In this document: piece after piece, positions 60,978 to 64,000 of the stretch
Layout: every line of letters starts with the position of its first letter
Position numbering within the stretch: position 1 is the stretch's first letter
Assembly (NCBI GenBank): GCA_028720105.1
Contig: JAQYLI010000004.1
Location: 112,022-176,021, forward strand
Source: Oscillospiraceae bacterium
Lineage (GTDB): Bacteria; Bacillota; Clostridia; Oscillospirales; Ruminococcaceae
Reading direction: 5' to 3'
DNA: 64,000 nt
Position numbers and translations under genes: made by a program
The notes under the pieces: model-generated
Told to the model about the DNA's origin: nothing
Seen by the model: only the letters and a program-made list of their open reading frames with translations
The model's database searches: none

Positions 60978-62570
60978 TCATCTGTACCTGTTCATAACCA
61001 CAGCGTCCGCAATGCTCTTGAAAACAGGACCGCAGGTAATATTACCCGAAACGCCCTCCTCTATCATAACCGTCACCGCATACCTTGGCTCGTCCGCAGG
61101 AAAAAATCCCGTAAACCAGCAGTTTAAGTTTTCGTTTCCGTATTCGTCATAGGTCCAGGTCTGAGCGGTGGAGGTCTTGCCGCCGCCGGTGGTAAATTCG
61201 GGTATAGCCACAGAATTTGCCTTGTACATAGTTGATATCATAAAATCCTTCAGCTTGTCGGCGGTGGACTTTTTCATCACACGTGTATAGCTTTTCAGCT
61301 CCGCCGAAACCGCCCTGTCGCTCCGCCTGTCGGTAACGCCGTTGATGAGAACGGGAGAGGGACATTCACCGCCGTTTGCAATGGCTGCGGTGAGCATAGT
61401 TATCTGCAATGGCGTAGCGGTGAGCTTTCCCTGCCCGAAGGAAAAATTCGCCTTCTCCTCGGGAACAAGAAGCTCTCCGATGCTCGGCAGATTGCCCTTT
61501 GCTGAGGTGATCCCCGGGGCAAAATATTTTCCCTCGCCAAAGCCCAAACCTGCCGCAAAATCGTGAAAATACTCCGCAGGCAGATCCTGCCCGAGACAAA
61601 TAAAATAAGGATTGCAGGACTCAACCATCGCCGTTCTCATATCCATTCTTCCGTGACCGCCGAAGCGGTGACAGCCGAACTCGTCCTGTCTTATCGTAAT
61701 GCTGCCCGTGCAGTCGTATGCGTATTCCTCGGAAATGCCGTATTCAAGCGCCGCACCTGCTGTCACAAGCTTGAATATAGACCCCACGCTGTAAGCGGAA
61801 AAAGCCCTGTTAATAAAAGGTGAACCGTCGGAGTCAAGGCTGTTTTCGGGGTGAGAGGGGTCAAAGGTGGGCTTGCTGACAACGGCGCAAAGCTCTCCCG
61901 TAGAAATATCCATAACAATGGCAGCGCCCCTGTCCACGTCCTTCATAGCCTCCTCCGCCGCACGCTGAACTGAGTAATCGATAGATGTGCATATGCCCGT
62001 TTTAAAGCTTGTGACCCACCGCATATCAATGCCGTCGCCCTCAAGCAGATCGCCCCTTGCGTCTACGCTGTAGCTTAGTGTGACCGAGCTTTTCGGCTCT
62101 CTGAGAACAGAGTCATATGCCTGCTCAAGACCGCATACTCCGTGTCCGTCGCTGGTGTACCCGATAATGTGAGCGCAGAGACAGTCGTCCCCGTAACGCT
62201 GTGAAACGGGTATCACCGTAACGCTTTTAAGCTCAGTTGTGTCCACGCCGCAGAGAAAAAGTGCGTCCCCGTCAATGCAGCTTTCGTATTTTTCCAAATC
62301 GGTGATATGCCCAAGAAGCTCATTTTTGTCGGCAGTCTCGGGATCAATAACCGCAATGTACTCCTCGCTCCTGTTCACAAGCCGCCTGCCGTTTCTGTCA
62401 AATATCTCCCCGTAGGCGCTTACCACCGTAACTTCCCTGGGTGCGGACATATCGTATTTCATATACACATCGCTGTTAATGTTTATGACCATTAGCCGCC
62501 ACAGCAGAAAAATACCCGTAAAGCCCGTAATTCCCGCAACGGCAAGCAGCCTTTTGCTTAAAGCTTCCAA
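60978..62570 (-). CDS. Class B penicillin-binding protein (PBP2/FtsI-like)
   Basis: 530 aa. One membrane helix (about 12-30), a dimerisation/pedestal region beginning VSAYGEIFDRNGRRL, then a transpeptidase with SxxK = SIFK (about 265), SCN (SxN) and a third motif KTS (GGKTSTAQ) instead of the standard KTG. It crosslinks peptidoglycan, for elongation, division or spore cortex; sequence alone does not tell which. TTG start 62568-62570 with GAGGGAG. No partner SEDS gene is adjacent. Confidence 0.9.
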   Translation of the reverse strand: MEALSKRLLAVAGITGFTGIFLLWRLMVININSDVYMKYDMSAPREVTVVSAYGEIFDRNGRRLVNRSEEYIAVIDPETADKNELLGHITDLEKYESCIDGDALFLCGVDTTELKSVTVIPVSQRYGDDCLCAHIIGYTSDGHGVCGLEQAYDSVLREPKSSVTLSYSVDARGDLLEGDGIDMRWVTSFKTGICTSIDYSVQRAAEEAMKDVDRGAAIVMDISTGELCAVVSKPTFDPSHPENSLDSDGSPFINRAFSAYSVGSIFKLVTAGAALEYGISEEYAYDCTGSITIRQDEFGCHRFGGHGRMDMRTAMVESCNPYFICLGQDLPAEYFHDFAAGLGFGEGKYFAPGITSAKGNLPSIGELLVPEEKANFSFGQGKLTATPLQITMLTAAIANGGECPSPVLINGVTDRRSDRAVSAELKSYTRVMKKSTADKLKDFMISTMYKANSVAIPEFTTGGGKTSTAQTWTYDEYGNENLNCWFTGFFPADEPRYAVTVMIEEGVSGNITCGPVFKSIADAVVMNRYR

Positions 62571-62726
62571 AACGCTCCCTCTTTCCCGTATTTTGTCAAT
62601 AAAATTATTGCCGCTGTGGGGCGGGGTTATTCAGAAAATCCGCCACAGTGAGCAGTTATTTATTTCTATGTGTCTGCATAGAATTAACTGTATTCAATTT
62701 GCAAATCGGAAAGGAAGGTTTTAAAA
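62571..62726. other. Divergent intergenic region
   Basis: No gene. A bulged hairpin CTGTGG(GG)CGG/CCGCCACAG lies near 62613-62650. No convincing promoter was identified for either flank. Confidence 0.4.
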
Positions 62727-63653
62727 ATGACAAAGTATTATCCCGAGGGCGCTCTTATAAATACTCCCGAAAACAAAGCAAAGCTCAGAAGCCTTGAGAC
62801 CCTTGAAGCTGCGGCGGAGAGCGGAGCCATACTTGAAGCAAGAGCGGCAGTATGCGACAGCAGCCACGACCTCATTGTAGAGCTTCCCTGCGGACGGGGG
62901 ATAATTCCCAGAAACGAGGGAGCGGTGGGCATAGAGGACGGCTCCACAAGGGATATCGCCCTGATAACAAAGGTAAACAAGCCCGTAGCCTTCAAGGTAA
63001 TAAAGGCAGAGATGAAGGACGGAGTTGTGACGGCAATGCTTTCAAGGAGAGCGGCGCAGGAGGAATGTCTCGAAAGATACGTAAGCAGGCTGAGAACGGG
63101 GGATATCATTCCCGCAAGAGTAACTCATCTTGAACAGTTCGGCGCATTTGTGGATATCGGCTGCGGACTGCCCTCCCTCATTCCCATAGATTCAATGTCC
63201 GTTTCAAGAATATCCCACCCCTCGGACAGATTTTCGGTGGGACAGTTCATAAGAGCGGCGGTGAAAGGTATAAACGGCAGCAGGATATGGCTCACCCACA
63301 AGGAGCTTTTGGGAACCTGGGACGAAAATGCAGCCCGATTTTCCTGCGGGGAAACTGTCTCGGGAATAGTCCGCTCGGTGGAGGACTACGGCATATTCGT
63401 GGAGCTTGCCCCGAACCTTGCAGGGCTTGCGGAGCCTAAGCCCGGAGTGAAGGCGGGGCAGTATGCAGGGGTGTACATAAAGGCGCTTATCCCCGAGAAA
63501 ATGAAGGTGAAGCTCATTATAGTGGACGTTTTCGATTCTGACGCCCCCCCTGCGCCCCCCGAGTATTTCATTCCCCCCGAGGTCACCCATATTGACAGAT
63601 GGCGGTACACGTCCTCGATGTCCGACAGGGTGATCGAAACGGTTTTTGAGTAA
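62727..63653 (+). CDS. S1-domain RNA-binding protein
   Basis: 308 aa. Two S1-like OB folds: about 125-185 (GDIIPARVTHLEQFGAFVDIG) and about 205-265 (GETVSGIVRSVEDYGIFVEL); an N-terminal beta-rich region (about 35-115) may be a third, divergent one. This is the layout of short ribosomal protein S1-like proteins of Clostridia, which bind mRNA. ATG 62727 with AAAGGAAGG upstream. Terminator follows. Confidence 0.88.
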   Translation: MTKYYPEGALINTPENKAKLRSLETLEAAAESGAILEARAAVCDSSHDLIVELPCGRGIIPRNEGAVGIEDGSTRDIALITKVNKPVAFKVIKAEMKDGVVTAMLSRRAAQEECLERYVSRLRTGDIIPARVTHLEQFGAFVDIGCGLPSLIPIDSMSVSRISHPSDRFSVGQFIRAAVKGINGSRIWLTHKELLGTWDENAARFSCGETVSGIVRSVEDYGIFVELAPNLAGLAEPKPGVKAGQYAGVYIKALIPEKMKVKLIIVDVFDSDAPPAPPEYFIPPEVTHIDRWRYTSSMSDRVIETVFE

Positions 63654-63655
63654 AG

Positions 63656-63706
63656 AATATCCCGAGGGGAATTTTTGTTGTTCCTCTCGGGATATTTACG
63701 TTTTTT
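63656..63706 (+). terminator. Terminator of the S1-domain gene
   Basis: A 15-bp stem (63656-63670 with 63682-63696, one G-T pair) followed by TACGTTTTTT. Confidence 0.9.
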
Positions 63707-63762
63707 GTCATCGGCACTTAAACACAGCCAAACCGCTTATTAGCTATTTTTGTGCAATTCGA

Positions 63763-63880
63763 TCAGTCAACAAAATCATTAACTATTGTAATTTCACAAT
63801 CGGGAAATTTTTCTGCGATCTGATCGTACATATTTTCAGACATAGGCTTACTGCTGATAAATACCTGATTCCGCAAAACT
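63763..63880 (-). pseudogene. Possible C-terminal gene remnant
   Basis: Minus strand reads LRNQVFISSKPMSENMYDQ ... ITIVNDFVD then TGA, protein-like composition, but there is no start with a ribosome binding site and the frame is blocked upstream by TAA. It looks like the tail of a lost gene; family not recognised. Confidence 0.4.
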
Positions 63881-63894
63881 TAAATAGCAACCTC

Positions 63895-63923
63895 TTCCCA
63901 AAAGCCCGAAAATATGGTATAAT
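63895..63923 (+). promoter_or_regulatory. Probable promoter of the gene at 63973
   Basis: TATAAT (63918-63923) with TGg extension; the -35 TTCCCA is weak. Confidence 0.6.
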
Positions 63924-63972
63924 AGAAGCATAAGAAAAGCTGAAAAACAGCACCGGAAAGGTGAAGAGAAAA

Positions 63973-64000
63973 ATGCGGAAAATAGAGATAGTAACAAGTA
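63973..64000 (+). CDS. Start of a further gene, cut by the window end
   Basis: ATG 63973 preceded by GGAAAGGTGAAG; the nine full codons read MRKIEIVTS. Too short to identify. Confidence 0.6.

Larger units (their letters stand above)
63654..63972. other. Intergenic region with gene remnant and promoter
   Basis: After the S1-gene terminator this 319-base stretch holds a possible gene remnant on the minus strand (63763-63880) and a promoter for the gene starting at 63973. Nothing else is seen. Confidence 0.5.

Overview
The window looks like a chromosomal stretch of a Gram-positive anaerobe of the class Clostridia, most likely Oscillospiraceae/Ruminococcus-like. This rests on a sporulation-type SigK factor, strong AGGAGG ribosome binding sites with frequent TTG starts, indolepyruvate:ferredoxin oxidoreductase, a two-gene SUF-like (SMS) Fe-S assembly locus, and many Clostridia-type small hypothetical proteins. 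Many genes have near-consensus sigma-A promoters (TTGACA-17-TATAAT), most with an extended TGn -10. No rRNA, tRNA or CRISPR array was seen. The assignment is inference from gene content.

Layout. 0-8 kb (minus strand): a truncated Cys-cluster protein, a uridine-kinase-like P-loop kinase, a pentapeptide-repeat protein, a helical hypothetical, pgk, then the aromatic-acid operon iorA-iorB-paaK. 8-15 kb: GC-rich tandem intergenic repeats, an EAL protein, divergent promoters to a DUF368 polyprenyl-phosphate translocase candidate, an XRE regulator with a beta-helix-like repeat tail, sigK and an rRNA methyltransferase. 15-26 kb: PBP1A, unknown genes, a TVP38/DedA-type membrane protein, a prokaryotic RING membrane protein, cyclophilin, two secreted proteins, and a DUF3783-PHP-C_GCAxxG operon. 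26-32 kb: a TPR-DUF4037-DUF4125 fusion, SmsB/SmsC, a flippase and an ABC ATPase. 32-44 kb: a 1365-residue fibronectin-type-III surface protein of mosaic base composition, an ABC-2 exporter with its AraC regulator, an XRE/membrane-protein pair with a frameshift, a zinc/cadmium efflux operon (methyltransferase, ArsR, HMA chaperone, P1B ATPase) and a GH3 lipoprotein. 44-57 kb is mostly housekeeping: tig-clpP-clpX, a phosphoesterase, thrC, yraN, rnhB, rbgA, lepB, rplS, the TIGR03936/TIGR03960 radical-SAM pair and a HAD phosphatase. 57-64 kb: a flavodoxin gene broken by a MITE and a second insertion, a FliD-like protein, a 2-hydroxyacyl-CoA-dehydratase-like protein, a SUKH-like protein, a class B PBP, an S1-domain protein and the first codons of a further gene.

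The observations most worth following are: an orphan consensus promoter at 44856 that would drive a roughly 60-nt hairpin RNA antisense to the end of clpX; the 159-bp MITE with 3-bp target duplication inside the flavodoxin gene; the sharply AT-rich cassette swapped into the surface-protein gene; an unusual pre-signal extension and C-terminal domain shared by two secreted proteins; and a HAD gene whose catalytic N-terminus can only be reached from an ATT start.
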